A stretch of 64,000 nucleotides of DNA from Pseudodonghicola xiamenensis DSM 18339 (GCF_000429365.1 NZ_AUBS01000006.1:1-64000); one strand, 5' to 3'; shown: positions 17,504 through 27,179, counted from the first letter of the stretch. Numbers and translations are program-made. The notes: generated by a model from the sequence alone, not told the origin.

Positions 17504-18166
17504 ATGAAACCGGTCTGTCGCAAAACGGTCCTGTCGTCTCTGGCAGCCCTCGCTCTCGGCTTGCTGATCGGCTGCACCGAGGGGCTGCCCCCCGGGGGCG
17601 GCCGCGCGGCAGAGCTGACCGAGGCCACCCTGGCACAGGGCCCCCGGGGCAAGGTGCAGGTCGTTGCGCCCCCCGGATACTGCATTGACCGCCGGTCACT
17701 AAAGACGGGCCCCCGTGGGGGTTTCGCGCTGATGGCGCGCTGCGATACGCTCGGGGGGCGGGAATTGGTCAACAACCGCAGGTTGGCGCTGATCACCGTG
17801 ACCACCGCACCTATGGCTGAGGGCCAGCGCGCACCATCGCTGAACGATCTGCGCCAGTCCACCGCCCCCGCCCGGGTGATCGAAACCCGGACCCGCGGCT
17901 CTGTACCGCTGATCCGGCTGACCGACGCCCCCGGCACCGCAGCCGCCCTTTCGGGCGAACAATGGCGCGGCGCCTTCGCGCTGAACGGCCAATTGGTGGC
18001 ACTTGCCATCTATGTTCCCGCCAGCGCCCCCGCCCCGAAGGGAACGGCCGCCGATCTGCTGGCCGAGGTCGCCCGCCGGACCCGCACCGCCAGCCGCGCC
18101 GCTGCGCACAGCTCTGCGAGTGGCTCCAAAGCCACCACGCCGCAGCCCAGACCCGGATCAAGCTGA
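17504..18166 (+). CDS. Putative lipoprotein of unknown function
   Basis: 220 residues. The N-terminus MKPVCRKTVLSSLAALALG then LLIGC is a signal peptide with a lipobox and lipidation candidate C24. The mature part contains GKVQVVAPPGYCIDRRSLK and ALMARCD, two cysteines that could pair in the periplasm. The C-terminal 35 residues are Ser/Thr/Ala-rich and probably disordered. It is divergent from the ABC-like gene, with 178 bases between starts. I do not recognise a catalytic motif. A longer upstream frame lacks signal-peptide character, so I use the ATG at 17504. Confidence 0.82.
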   Translation: MKPVCRKTVLSSLAALALGLLIGCTEGLPPGGGRAAELTEATLAQGPRGKVQVVAPPGYCIDRRSLKTGPRGGFALMARCDTLGGRELVNNRRLALITVTTAPMAEGQRAPSLNDLRQSTAPARVIETRTRGSVPLIRLTDAPGTAAALSGEQWRGAFALNGQLVALAIYVPASAPAPKGTAADLLAEVARRTRTASRAAAHSSASGSKATTPQPRPGSS

Positions 18167-18333
18167 GACGGGCGGGCGCCCCGCGTCCGGACAAAGCGTC
18201 GCGTCCCCGCCCGCTCCCGGCGGCAAGTTATTTCGACAACAGAAACAATTGCCGGTTTATCTTGGCCCCTCCGTGTCGATAAACTGGCTGCAATCACGAC
18301 TGGCCCGGTCCGGTCCGGGAAAAGGATGCAGAC

Positions 18334-19095
18334 ATGGGCAGAACGTTGGATCGTCTGATTTTCGCGCGCCTTCTGCGCCGCTGGAAGCGTGCTGCAGCTC
18401 AGGCCAAGGTGACCCCCCTGCCCAGGCTTCGCCTGCAACGCAACCGCGCGCGCGAATTGCGCACCCATCTGGACAGCCTGATCCATATCGCCGACGGCCG
18501 GCTGGCGCTGCCGCATATCGGCACCTCTTACTTCCCGCGTCCGCATGGCACCGATTGGGCCTGGCGCCCCGAGCTGTGGCGCGGGCCGTTACCGGCGCCC
18601 GGTCTGAGCTCGGTCAAAAGCGAGTCGATGCTGGGCGACGAGGTGACCCTGTTTCACGACTGCAGTCAGTCCGAACTGACCCTGCGCCAGCTTCGCAACA
18701 CCCGCGAGGCCGATCTCGCCGCCTATGGGCTGCGCCTGGACGTGTTCAACTTCGACGGGTCCTTCATGTCGTTGGTGATCGACCTGCCACCAGACGCCAC
18801 AGCCGGGCTGACCCGGGAACATATCATCAGGACCGACACCATCATCGAAGTGGAGAAGCCGCTGGAGATCTTTGCCCGCTTGAATATCCAGCACGGCCCC
18901 AACACCGAACAGATCGTCCGCGAACTGCCCCTGAACGAGGAAGAGGTGAAGGTGGAATTCGATCTCGCCTATTCCCGACTGAACGAAAAGCGGATCGAAA
19001 AGATCTGGCTCGATCTGATCTTCGAGGCGCCCGAGATGAATCAGGTGGTGATCCGCGATCTCACATTTTCCCGGCGGCGCCGGGCCGCGATTTAG
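18334..19095 (+). CDS. Conserved hypothetical protein (possibly the DUF6478 family)
   Basis: 253 residues, cytoplasmic by appearance. A basic, Arg-rich first 50 residues precede a region of alternating hydrophobic strands (for example YGLRLDVFNFDGSFMSLVID and LEIFARLNIQHG), suggesting a beta-sandwich. Acidic patches such as ELPLNEEEVKVEFD alternate with basic ones, and the C-terminus is SRRRRAAI. The DUF assignment is from memory and uncertain. It is 11 bases upstream of another unknown gene with a good AGGAGG site, so the two are likely co-expressed. Confidence 0.75.
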   Translation: MGRTLDRLIFARLLRRWKRAAAQAKVTPLPRLRLQRNRARELRTHLDSLIHIADGRLALPHIGTSYFPRPHGTDWAWRPELWRGPLPAPGLSSVKSESMLGDEVTLFHDCSQSELTLRQLRNTREADLAAYGLRLDVFNFDGSFMSLVIDLPPDATAGLTREHIIRTDTIIEVEKPLEIFARLNIQHGPNTEQIVRELPLNEEEVKVEFDLAYSRLNEKRIEKIWLDLIFEAPEMNQVVIRDLTFSRRRRAAI

Positions 19096-19106
19096 GAGGC
19101 TCCGGG

Positions 19107-19484
19107 ATGAGCGATCTAACCCTGACGAAAATCCGCATGCGCAATGGCCGCTGGGAAGGCCGGCTGACCGGGGCCAGGACCAGCGGCGCCCGGCCCGATG
19201 TGCGCGCCGCCTATCTCGACCGTCCGGTCGATGGGGTGGAGCTGACCGAGAGCGAAACGCCCGGGAGCTGGGAGCTGATCGTACCGGTGCCCGAGGAAGC
19301 CGTGGCCGACGGGGTACATACCGTCCTGATCTATGATGGGGCGACCGATGGCAAGCTGGGTGATTTCACCCTGATCGCCGGCGAGATCGCCAATGACGAC
19401 CTGCGCGCCGAGGTCGAATTGCTGCGTGCTGAACTCGACATGCTCAAACGCGTTTTCCGCCGGCACTGTCTGGAAACGGCATAA
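19107..19484 (+). CDS. Hypothetical protein with C-terminal coiled-coil segment
   Basis: 125 residues. Residues 1-90 appear beta-rich (LTKIRMRNGRWEGRLTG, WELIVPVPEEAVADGVHTVL). Residues about 92-118 (NDDLRAEVELLRAELDMLK) have heptad spacing of leucines and probably form a short coiled coil. The ATG at 19107 follows AGGAGGCTCCGGG, a strong ribosome-binding site. Its stop ends exactly one base before the stop codon of the convergent hydrolase gene. No family recognised. Pairs with the gene at 18334. Confidence 0.72.
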   Translation: MSDLTLTKIRMRNGRWEGRLTGARTSGARPDVRAAYLDRPVDGVELTESETPGSWELIVPVPEEAVADGVHTVLIYDGATDGKLGDFTLIAGEIANDDLRAEVELLRAELDMLKRVFRRHCLETA

Positions 19485-20420
19485 TCAGTCGTTGCGGGTC
19501 AAGATGAAATCGCTGATCGTCGCCGCGACCTCGGGCACCAGCGGCAGGCTGCGATCGGTATAGGTGGCGAACGGCTGATCGGGTTGATCGGCCTTCAGCA
19601 TATGGGTCATCTGCGGCAGATCGAGGCGCCCTGCATGCGGCATCGCCCGGGCCAGGGTATCGGCATCAACCGGACGCACCTGCTGATCGCGCCCGCCCTG
19701 AACGATCAGCGCCGGCACTTGCACCGCCCGGGCCAAAACCGCCGGATCATAGGCAAAAAGCTGGATCATGTAACGTTGCAACCCGGCCCGGAACAGTGGC
19801 CTCAGCACCGGGCTGATCGTCTCCGGATCGACCATTGCACCCCGCTCCAGCACCGTCACCGCCCGGTCAAGCTGGTCCAGATAGGGGGCATTTTCAGGGT
19901 TCGCCTGGAGCTGTTCGCGCAACAGCGCGGCAAGCGGCCGGCCCGGTGTGGCCAGCAGGATCACCCCACAGACAGGCCCCGATCGGGCGCCGGAAACCGC
20001 CGCCAGGGCCACCAGCCCGCCCTCGCTGTGACCCGCCAGCCAGGCGCAGGACTGCCCGGTGCGCCCGGCCAGCGCCCCGGCCCAGGCGACAGCATCCTCG
20101 GCATAGCCGGCGATGGTGGCCGCCTCGGCGTCCTCCAGCGCGCCGGCGCTGCCGAACATGCCCCGCTTGTCGATCCGAACCGAGCCGATGCCGCGCGCCT
20201 CAAGCGCCTCGGCAAGCAGCCGGTAGGTGTCGGAACTGAGCCCCTGAGGGCTGTTTCCATCGCGATCGGTCGGCCCGGACCCGGGAATGATCACCACCGC
20301 CGCACGAGGATTTTCCGGCAGCAGAGCGGCGCCGCGCAACGGCCCCGACGGGCCTGGCAAAGAGATCACCTCGGCCGGGGCAGCGCTGACGGTCAGGCCC
20401 GAGAACGGGCCTGAGAACAA
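19485..20420 (-). CDS. Alpha/beta hydrolase, probably exported
   Basis: About 311 residues from a TTG at 20420. The frame upstream contains no ATG, but it encodes a hydrophobic signal-like segment (ALIRVAGLCAGICG then LFSGPFSG and SAAPAEV), so translation may begin slightly earlier at a non-ATG codon. The oxyanion region is IIPGSGPTDRDGNSP. The nucleophile elbow is GHSEGG. The acid is likely in VQGGRDQQV and the catalytic His in LPQMTHML. This is the pattern of serine-aminopeptidase/DUF3887-type esterases. It sits at the end of the ctpA-envC-gpmI operon. Substrate unknown. Confidence 0.82.
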   Translation of the reverse strand: MFSGPFSGLTVSAAPAEVISLPGPSGPLRGAALLPENPRAAVVIIPGSGPTDRDGNSPQGLSSDTYRLLAEALEARGIGSVRIDKRGMFGSAGALEDAEAATIAGYAEDAVAWAGALAGRTGQSCAWLAGHSEGGLVALAAVSGARSGPVCGVILLATPGRPLAALLREQLQANPENAPYLDQLDRAVTVLERGAMVDPETISPVLRPLFRAGLQRYMIQLFAYDPAVLARAVQVPALIVQGGRDQQVRPVDADTLARAMPHAGRLDLPQMTHMLKADQPDQPFATYTDRSLPLVPEVAATISDFILTRND

Positions 20421-20496
20421 ACCACAGATACCGGCACACAGGCCGGCGACGCGGATCAGAGCCCGCGCCGCGCCGAACTCTCCCCGCCGCGGCAGG

Positions 20497-21843
20497 TTAC
20501 TGGCCCGTGTTTTCGGTCGCGATCACCGAGAGCCCCTTGAGGATATCAATCGCATAGGCGAGCTGATAATCCTCATCACGCAACCGCGCGGCCTCTTCGG
20601 CCTTGGCCCGATCTTCCTCGATCTGCCGAATCTCATCCTCGGTCAGGCTGTCGTTGCTCAGCCGGCCACGCAGGTCGGCCTCAGTACGGGCACGGGGCCG
20701 GGTCGGCTCCTCTGTGGCGGCGGCACCGACCGGACGGCGGGGCTGTTCGACCACGATATCGGGGGACACCCCCAAGGCCTGGATCGACCGCCCCGACGGT
20801 GTGTAGTAGCGCGCCGTGGTCAACCGCATGGCGCCATCGCCCCGAAGCGGCATCACCGTCTGCACCGATCCCTTGCCAAAGCTCTTGGTGCCAACGACGA
20901 TGGCGCGATGGTGATCCTGCAGCGCACCAGCGACGATTTCCGATGCCGAGGCAGAGCCGCCATTGATCAGCACCACCATCGGCTTGCCTTCGGCCAGATC
21001 GCCCGGCGTGGCGTTGAACCGCTCACCATCCGAGGGGTTGCGCCCGCGGGTCGAGACGATCTCTCCACTGTTGAGGAAGGAATCCGACACTTTGATCGCC
21101 TGGGTCAGCAGCCCGCCCGGGTTGTTGCGCAGGTCGAGCACGATACCGTTGACCTTGTCGATGCCGCCGGCAGCCTTGATCTGTTCGGCAAGACCCGCCT
21201 GCAAATTCGGCGTGGTCTGATCGTTGAAGGTGGTGACCCGCAACACCACCGTGCTGCCTTCGGTCCGGGCGCGCACGGCAGTCAGCTTGATGGTGTCACG
21301 GATGATGGTGACATCGAACGGCTCTTCCTCGCCCTCGCGAACCACGGTGATCACGATTTCCGACCCCACCGGGCCGCGCATCATGTCCACCGCCTGATCC
21401 AGGGTCAGCCCCAGAACGCTTTCGCCGTTCACATGGGTGATGAAATCCCCCGCCTCGATGCCGGCCTCATCCGCCGGGGTGCCGTCCATCGGCGAGACGA
21501 CCTTGACGTAACCGTCCTGCTGGGTGACCTCGATACCAAGACCACCGAATTCACCGCGGGTCTGCACCCGCATGGCGGCAGCGTCCTCGGGCGACAGATA
21601 GCTGGAATGCGGATCGAGAGAGGTCAACATGCCGTTGATCGCCGCCTCGATCAGCTTGGATTCGTCCACCGGCTCGACATATTGCGACCGGATGCGTTCG
21701 AAAATATCACCGAACAGGTCAAGCTGTTCGTAGACGTTCGAGCCGCGCGCGCTTTCCTCGGCCAGAAGCGGACCGGCCACCTGCGTGGTCGCAACGATGC
21801 CAGCCACCGTGCCGCACAGCGCGGCCATCACGAACTTTCTCAT
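20497..21843 (-). CDS. ctpA: Carboxy-terminal processing protease (S41 family)
   Basis: 448 residues, exported serine protease that trims C-termini in the periplasm, often acting on peptidoglycan hydrolases. It has an N-terminal signal segment (ALCGTVAGIVATTQVA), then LDPHSSYLSPED, a PDZ domain at about 95-175, and the S41 core with the catalytic pair in GGSASASEIVAGAL and KSFGKGSVQT. The tail after about residue 390 is charged. It lies 6 bases downstream of the EnvC-like gene, an order conserved in Rhodobacterales. Confidence 0.95.
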   Translation of the reverse strand: MRKFVMAALCGTVAGIVATTQVAGPLLAEESARGSNVYEQLDLFGDIFERIRSQYVEPVDESKLIEAAINGMLTSLDPHSSYLSPEDAAAMRVQTRGEFGGLGIEVTQQDGYVKVVSPMDGTPADEAGIEAGDFITHVNGESVLGLTLDQAVDMMRGPVGSEIVITVVREGEEEPFDVTIIRDTIKLTAVRARTEGSTVVLRVTTFNDQTTPNLQAGLAEQIKAAGGIDKVNGIVLDLRNNPGGLLTQAIKVSDSFLNSGEIVSTRGRNPSDGERFNATPGDLAEGKPMVVLINGGSASASEIVAGALQDHHRAIVVGTKSFGKGSVQTVMPLRGDGAMRLTTARYYTPSGRSIQALGVSPDIVVEQPRRPVGAAATEEPTRPRARTEADLRGRLSNDSLTEDEIRQIEEDRAKAEEAARLRDEDYQLAYAIDILKGLSVIATENTGQ

Positions 21844-21849
21844 ACCGTC

Positions 21850-23001
21850 CTATCCATCCTTGTCGGTCCGGAACCATGTCTCGGGATCCACTGGGCGTCC
21901 AGCCTCTCGGATCTCTATATAGAGCGTTTCCGAACGCTCAGCGCCAGTGCCATCACCGCTTAGTGACAAGATCGCCCCGATTTCCGGGACCTTCCCGCCC
22001 ATCAATCCGACCGGCGTTCCCGCCGGAATCACCTGCCCCGCCTCGCCATAGACCTCGGCCAGGCCGGAAAGGATGATCAGCATGTCGGGCTGCGGTTCGA
22101 GAATCACGACATTGCCCAAGTCCAGCAACGGGCCGCGATAGCGAATCGTCGCAGCCGTCGGACTGGTGACCAGGGCACGCGGGCGAGTGGCGACAACGAT
22201 ACCCGGCCGTTTGATGCCGGCTGCATCGGCGCTGCCCGACTTGTGCAGAACAACCCCCTGCACCGGCATCGGCAGCGCGCCCTTCTGGGCCGAGATATCG
22301 CCATCGCTATCGGCGATCGGCTTGTCGGACATCTCGGACAGGCCGCTGGCGAAACCGGCCAATGTCTCGGTCGAGGAGATCAGGATCGCCGTGCGTACCG
22401 GATCGGCGGTGAACCGACGCGGCAGATCTGTACGGTCGGCGATCGCCTGGCTCAGGGCCGCCCGCGCCTGCTGCACGCCGGACAGCCCGTCTTCCAGCGT
22501 CTGGGCGGCGTTCTGCTGCAGAAGGCGCAATGTCTGCACCTCTTCGAGATCGTGACGCAGGTCCTGGGCCTTCACGTTCAGCTCGGGCGTGACCTCGGCC
22601 AGGATCATGGCAGAGCGCGCGCTGCCCAATGGCCCCTGCGGGTGCAGCATCAGCACCGGCGGCGGCGAGGTTTCGATGGTCAGCAGCACCCCCATGAGCT
22701 GGGCGATCTCGCCTTCGCGCGCCTCCAGCCGCCGGCTGAGCTGGGCCTCGCGCAGCGCCGCCCGCCGCAACCCGTCTCGCATCGCCTCGAGCCCCGCCTC
22801 ATAGGCGCGCACCGTCTCGGTCAGCGCCTTGACACGATCACGCGCATCGACGGCGCCCTGAAGCTCCACCGCTGCCTTTTCAAGCTGGTCGGCGGCCTCC
22901 CGCGCTGCCGCCGCCGGGTCTTTCGGAGCCTCGGCCACCGCCACGCCGGCCCAGAGACCGGCGAGACAGACAGCGACAGAGACAGCGCGGATCAGCGTCA
23001 T
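21850..23001 (-). CDS. envC: EnvC-like murein hydrolase activator with degenerate LytM (M23) domain
   Basis: 383 residues: signal peptide ending GVAVAEA, a long coiled coil (about 30-250) and a C-terminal LytM fold. Zinc-ligand motifs of active M23 peptidases are missing: the usual LHFE position reads LYIEIRE, and no HxxxD is visible. As in E. coli EnvC this points to an activator of amidases at the septum rather than an enzyme. Its ATG overlaps the gpmI stop (ATGA) and ctpA follows after 6 bases, so the three genes are coupled. Confidence 0.9.
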   Translation of the reverse strand: MTLIRAVSVAVCLAGLWAGVAVAEAPKDPAAAAREAADQLEKAAVELQGAVDARDRVKALTETVRAYEAGLEAMRDGLRRAALREAQLSRRLEAREGEIAQLMGVLLTIETSPPPVLMLHPQGPLGSARSAMILAEVTPELNVKAQDLRHDLEEVQTLRLLQQNAAQTLEDGLSGVQQARAALSQAIADRTDLPRRFTADPVRTAILISSTETLAGFASGLSEMSDKPIADSDGDISAQKGALPMPVQGVVLHKSGSADAAGIKRPGIVVATRPRALVTSPTAATIRYRGPLLDLGNVVILEPQPDMLIILSGLAEVYGEAGQVIPAGTPVGLMGGKVPEIGAILSLSGDGTGAERSETLYIEIREAGRPVDPETWFRTDKDG

Positions 23002-24515
23002 TCCAGAAGGCTTTTCCCGGTCATTTCCTCAGGCTGCGGCAACCCCATCAGCGCCAGCACCGTCGGCGCCAGATCCGCCAACCGCCCGTTGTGCAGCCCA
23101 GCCCCGGCAGGCCCGCCGACCAGCGCCACCGGCACCAGGTTCAGCGTATGCGCGGTATGCGGTCCATTGGTTTCCGGGTCCCACATCTGTTCGCAATTGC
23201 CGTGATCGGCCGTCACGATCATCGCGCCACCGGCCTTTTCCAGCGCCGCAATCGCCCGGCCCAGCCCGGTATCGACCGCCTCGCAGGCCTTCATCGCCGC
23301 CTGCAGATCGCCGGTGTGGCCGACCATATCGGGGTTGGCATAATTCACCACGATCAGGTCGTAGCCCGCCCCGATCGCCTCGACCAGCTTGTCGGTCACC
23401 TCGACCGAGGACATCTCGGGTTTCAAATCATAGGTCGCCACGTCGGGCGACTTCGGCATGAAACGATCCTCTCCCTCTTCGGGCGTTTCCTTGCCGCCAT
23501 TGAGGAAGAAGGTGACATGCGGATATTTCTCGGTCTCCGCCAGGCGGAACTGGCGCAGCCCCTGTTTCGCCACCCAGGCCCCCAGCGTGTTGATGATTTC
23601 GCGCTTGGGAAAGACTGTATCGAGATATTCGTTATGCTGCACCGAATATTCGACCATGCCCAGCAGCGCAGCCCATTTCGGCCGCATGCCGGTATCGAAT
23701 TCGGCAAAGCCCGGCTCAGCAATCGCGCGCAGGATCTCGCGGGCGCGGTCAGCGCGGAAGTTCAGGCAGAAGAAACCGTCGCCGTCCCTGGCCCCCTTGT
23801 AATCACCGACCACGGTGGCGCCGATGAATTCATCGGTCTCGCCCTGTTCATAGGCCTGATCAATCGCGGCATGGGCACTGGTCGCATGCCGCCCTTCGGC
23901 CTTGATCATGGCGTTATAGGCCTCGGTCACCCGGGCCCAACGGTTGTCCCGGTCCATCGCGTAATAGCGACCGACCACGGTGCCGATGCAGGCGCCCTCG
24001 GGCAGATGCTCCTCAAGCTCGCGCATGTATTCGAACGCCGATTTCGGCGCGACGTCGCGACCGTCGGTCACTGCATGCAGCACCACTGGCACGCCGCTCG
24101 CTGCAATCGTGCGGACTGCGGCCGCGATATGGTTCAAGTGGCCATGCACCCCGCCGTCGGACACCAGCCCCATCAGATGTGCGGTGCCGCCGGTCGCCTT
24201 CAGCTTGGCGATAAAGGCCAACAGCGCGTCGTTTTCGAAGAACGAGCCATCCTCGATCGACAGGTCGATCTGCCCCAGATCCATCGCCACAACCCGACCG
24301 GCGCCGATATTGGTGTGCCCGACTTCCGAGTTGCCCATCTGCCCAGTCGGCAGCCCCACGTCGGGACCATAGGTGATCAGCGTGGCGTGCGGCCCCTTCG
24401 ACATGATCGCATCGAAATTCGGCGTCGCGGCCTGCAGCGGCGCGTTGTTCCTGGCTTCGTCGGAAAGACCCCAGCCATCCAGAATGCACAGCACAACGGG
24501 TTTGGGGGCGGTCAT
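22998..24515 (-). CDS. gpmI: 2,3-bisphosphoglycerate-independent phosphoglycerate mutase
   Basis: Interconverts 3- and 2-phosphoglycerate in glycolysis and gluconeogenesis, using two metal ions. 505 residues, normal length. The metal-binding start LCILDGWGLSDE, the phosphoserine site MGNSEVGH (S63), HAVTDGRD, and the C-terminal ADHGNCEQMWD are all present. First gene of the gpmI-envC-ctpA-hydrolase unit. The divergent LOG-family gene starts 157 bases away. Confidence 0.97.
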   Translation of the reverse strand: MTAPKPVVLCILDGWGLSDEARNNAPLQAATPNFDAIMSKGPHATLITYGPDVGLPTGQMGNSEVGHTNIGAGRVVAMDLGQIDLSIEDGSFFENDALLAFIAKLKATGGTAHLMGLVSDGGVHGHLNHIAAAVRTIAASGVPVVLHAVTDGRDVAPKSAFEYMRELEEHLPEGACIGTVVGRYYAMDRDNRWARVTEAYNAMIKAEGRHATSAHAAIDQAYEQGETDEFIGATVVGDYKGARDGDGFFCLNFRADRAREILRAIAEPGFAEFDTGMRPKWAALLGMVEYSVQHNEYLDTVFPKREIINTLGAWVAKQGLRQFRLAETEKYPHVTFFLNGGKETPEEGEDRFMPKSPDVATYDLKPEMSSVEVTDKLVEAIGAGYDLIVVNYANPDMVGHTGDLQAAMKACEAVDTGLGRAIAALEKAGGAMIVTADHGNCEQMWDPETNGPHTAHTLNLVPVALVGGPAGAGLHNGRLADLAPTVLALMGLPQPEEMTGKSLLE

Positions 24516-24672
24516 CGGAGAACTCCGTTACAATTCGGTCACCGCCTTCTACCGCCGGAGCGGGCCGGGGTGAACCGGATTTCGCATCTCCGGCTCTCGC
24601 ATCTCCGGTCGGCCCTAGCCTTGTTGCGGCAAAACCGCTAGATCTTGACTGGTTTCCATTTGGGACGAATTC

Positions 24673-25518
24673 ATGAGCGAAGACCGCATCAGCGTATTCC
24701 GCGACGCCCACAGCGACCGGAGCACTACCAGGCAAATCCCCGACACCCCGCAAAGCCGTTCGCCTTCCTATCGGCTGGCCTTTGCCGACGATGAGTTCAT
24801 GCTCCGCGACGAACTGCGCCCGGTGCGGCTGCAGCTGGAGCTGCTCAAACCCGAGCTGCTACTTGCAGAACGCCAGATCGAAAGCACCATCGTGCTGTTT
24901 GGCGGCGCCCGGATCCCGGAGCCTGCGCAAAAGCACCGGGCCCATACCGAAACGCTGGCCGAACTGTCGGCATTCTATGACGAGGCGCGCGAATTCGCCC
25001 GGCTGATGACGCTGAAGTCCCTTGCCACGAACAACCGAGAATTCGTGGTGACCACCGGCGGCGGCCCAGGCGTGATGGAGGCCGGCAACCGGGGCGCGGC
25101 GGATGCCGGCGGCATTTCCGTAGGCCTTGGCATCGTGCTGCCGCACGAACAGGCACCCAACCAATATGTAACGCCCGAGCTGGCCTTCAACTTCCACTAT
25201 TTCGCCATCCGCAAGATGCATTTCCTGATGCGGGCGCGGGCGATCTGCATCTTCCCCGGCGGTTTCGGCACGTTGGACGAGATGTTCGAATCCCTGACCC
25301 TGATCCAGACCGGCCGGATGGAGCGCGTGCCCTTCCTGCTGTTCGGTCGCGCCTTTTGGGAAAAGGTCATCAACTGGGAGGCGCTGGCCGATGCCGGCAC
25401 CATTTCGGCCGAAGATCTGACCCTCTTCCGCTTTGTCGATACGGCAGCCGAGGCCGCCGAACTGATCGAAAACTGGGAACCCGCGCCACCGCGCGATGAA
25501 ATCCCCGGGCGGCTCTGA
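24673..25518 (+). CDS. LOG-family (TIGR00730-type) protein, putative nucleotide 5'-monophosphate phosphoribohydrolase
   Basis: 281 residues with a Rossmann fold once labelled lysine decarboxylase. The family signature is complete: GGGPGVMEA at 129-137 and PGGFGTLDE at 195-203. The LOG family cleaves nucleoside 5'-monophosphates; plant and some bacterial members release cytokinin bases. The N-terminal 70 residues are an extension with ELRPVRLQLELLKPELLLAE, typical of the longer type II-like group. ATG with GGGACGAATTC upstream is a modest ribosome site. Confidence 0.88.
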   Translation: MSEDRISVFRDAHSDRSTTRQIPDTPQSRSPSYRLAFADDEFMLRDELRPVRLQLELLKPELLLAERQIESTIVLFGGARIPEPAQKHRAHTETLAELSAFYDEAREFARLMTLKSLATNNREFVVTTGGGPGVMEAGNRGAADAGGISVGLGIVLPHEQAPNQYVTPELAFNFHYFAIRKMHFLMRARAICIFPGGFGTLDEMFESLTLIQTGRMERVPFLLFGRAFWEKVINWEALADAGTISAEDLTLFRFVDTAAEAAELIENWEPAPPRDEIPGRL

Positions 25519-25559
25519 CCCTGCCCTCCGGGGCCCCACGGCCCCGGTCGGACATTCGT

Positions 25560-25769
25560 TCAGCAGCCCTGCGCCGGCAGAAACCCCAGGTCGGTGTTCT
25601 CTGGCAGCTTGGTCACCATCTGGCGCCCCGCCACATCCCTGATTTCGTAACCATAGCCCGCCAGCCGGAATTTCCATTCCCGCGGGCTCAACGCCTTTTC
25701 GCGCTCCCGCATCAGAAGCTCCAGAACCGGCACCTCGACCGGGGTCATGCGGCAAATACCCTGTGCCAT
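25560..25769 (-). CDS. Small hypothetical protein
   Basis: 69 residues beginning MAQGICRMTPVEVPVLELL and containing REWKFRLAGYGYEIRDVAG, with the look of a small alpha/beta protein. It has two cysteines, one at the very C-terminus. The ATG at 25769 follows GAGGAGACGAGT, a good ribosome-binding site. I do not recognise the family; similar short genes beside rlmN occur in related bacteria to my recollection, but this is unverified. It is downstream of rlmN on the same strand, 133 bases after its stop, so it may have its own promoter. Confidence 0.65.
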   Translation of the reverse strand: MAQGICRMTPVEVPVLELLMREREKALSPREWKFRLAGYGYEIRDVAGRQMVTKLPENTDLGFLPAQGC

Positions 25770-25902
25770 ACTCGTCTCCTCTGCACTCATTGCTGTTTGC
25801 AGTATGGAAACTGATTGTTGACGACGGCTTAATTGTACCGGGATTGGGGAATTTTTGCGGCCGTCCCCGGGATTGCTCCCGAAAACGCAGCAATTGTCGG
25901 GC

Positions 25903-27102
25903 CTACTTGGCGATCCCGGCCTCGGCCTCGATCTGCTTGCGCGACTTGCGGGCACGTTCGGTGGCCGATTTGAGCTGACCGCAAGCGGCCATGATATCCT
26001 CGCCTCGCGGCGTTCGGATCGGAGAGGCATAGCCGGCTTTGTAGATGATATCGGCAAACGCCCGGATACGATTGTTCGATGACCGCTTGTAGGGCGCGCC
26101 AGGCCATTCGTTGAAGGGGATCAGGTTGATCTTGGCCGGGATGTTATGGTCCTTGATCAGCTTGATCAGCCGATGCGCATCCTCGTCGGTGTCGTTCACC
26201 CCGTTCAGCATCACATATTCAAAGGTGATCCGTTCGGAATTCGACGCCTTGGGATAGGAGGCCAACGCGTTCAACAGTTCCTCGATCTTCCAGCGCTTGT
26301 TGATCGGCACCAGTACGTCGCGGGTTTCATCCGTCGTCGCGTGGAAGGAAATGGCCAGCTGACAGCCGATCTCCTGGGCGGTGCGGGCGATCTCGGGCAC
26401 CACACCGGAGGTCGACAGGGTAATGCGCCGGCGCGACAACTGGATGCCCTCGGGGTCCATGGCGATCTTCATCGCATCGCGCACGTTGTCGAAGTTATAA
26501 AGCGGCTCGCCCATGCCCATCAGCACGATATTGGACAGCAGACGCGTTTCGTCCTTGGGCGCTCCGGGCACCGGCCATTCGCCCAGATCGTCGCGTGCCA
26601 TCATCACCTGGCCGATGATCTCACCCGCGGTCAGGTTGCGCACCAGCTTTTGCGTGCCGGTATGGCAGAAGGAACAGGTCAGCGTGCACCCCACCTGGCT
26701 GGAGACACAGAGCGTTCCGCGATCCTCTTCCGGGATATAGACCACCTCGACCTCATGGCCGCCGGCAATACGCACCAGATATTTACGGGTGCCATCGCTG
26801 CTGACCTGGCGGCTGACCACCTCGGGGATGTCGACGGTGAAATGCTCGGCCAGGAGGGCACGATAGGGTTTGGCCAGATTGGTCATCTGGGCGAAATCAC
26901 GCACGCCCCATTGATAGATCCACTGCCAGATCTGATTGACCCGCATCTTCGCCTGTTTCTCGGGCGTGCCCGCCTCGATCAACGCCGCGCGCATCTGATC
27001 GCGGGTCATCCCCACCAGATTGACCGCCCCCTCCGGCAGCTTGCGGGGGATCGTCATGACATCCTGGGTGATAGGCGCGCTTGCGGATGTGGGAACGGAC
27101 AT
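25903..27102 (-). CDS. rlmN: Dual-specificity RNA methyltransferase RlmN
   Basis: Radical-SAM enzyme that methylates C2 of A2503 in 23S rRNA and A37 in some tRNAs. 399 residues from the ATG at 27102 (a GTG two codons upstream is possible). The cluster cysteines are C139, C143 and C146 in [29 protein letters not shown] is diagnostic, and the C-terminal MAACGQL carries the methyl-accepting Cys. The last 20 residues are basic and Ala-rich. A candidate promoter lies at 27152-27179. Confidence 0.97.
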   Translation of the reverse strand: MSVPTSASAPITQDVMTIPRKLPEGAVNLVGMTRDQMRAALIEAGTPEKQAKMRVNQIWQWIYQWGVRDFAQMTNLAKPYRALLAEHFTVDIPEVVSRQVSSDGTRKYLVRIAGGHEVEVVYIPEEDRGTLCVSSQVGCTLTCSFCHTGTQKLVRNLTAGEIIGQVMMARDDLGEWPVPGAPKDETRLLSNIVLMGMGEPLYNFDNVRDAMKIAMDPEGIQLSRRRITLSTSGVVPEIARTAQEIGCQLAISFHATTDETRDVLVPINKRWKIEELLNALASYPKASNSERITFEYVMLNGVNDTDEDAHRLIKLIKDHNIPAKINLIPFNEWPGAPYKRSSNNRIRAFADIIYKAGYASPIRTPRGEDIMAACGQLKSATERARKSRKQIEAEAGIAK

Positions 27103-27151
27103 GGACACGGCTTTCGCGGTTACGAGGACAAGTTTTCAGGCAGATCGCCCC

Positions 27152-27179
27152 TATATAGGGTTTTCCGTCCGAATCAAAA
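27152..27179 (-). promoter_or_regulatory. Candidate rlmN promoter
   Basis: On the minus strand TTTTGA (27179-27174), a 16-base spacer and TATATA (27157-27152), 49 bases upstream of the rlmN ATG. The -10 is strong for a GC-rich genome. Sequence inference only. Confidence 0.4.
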
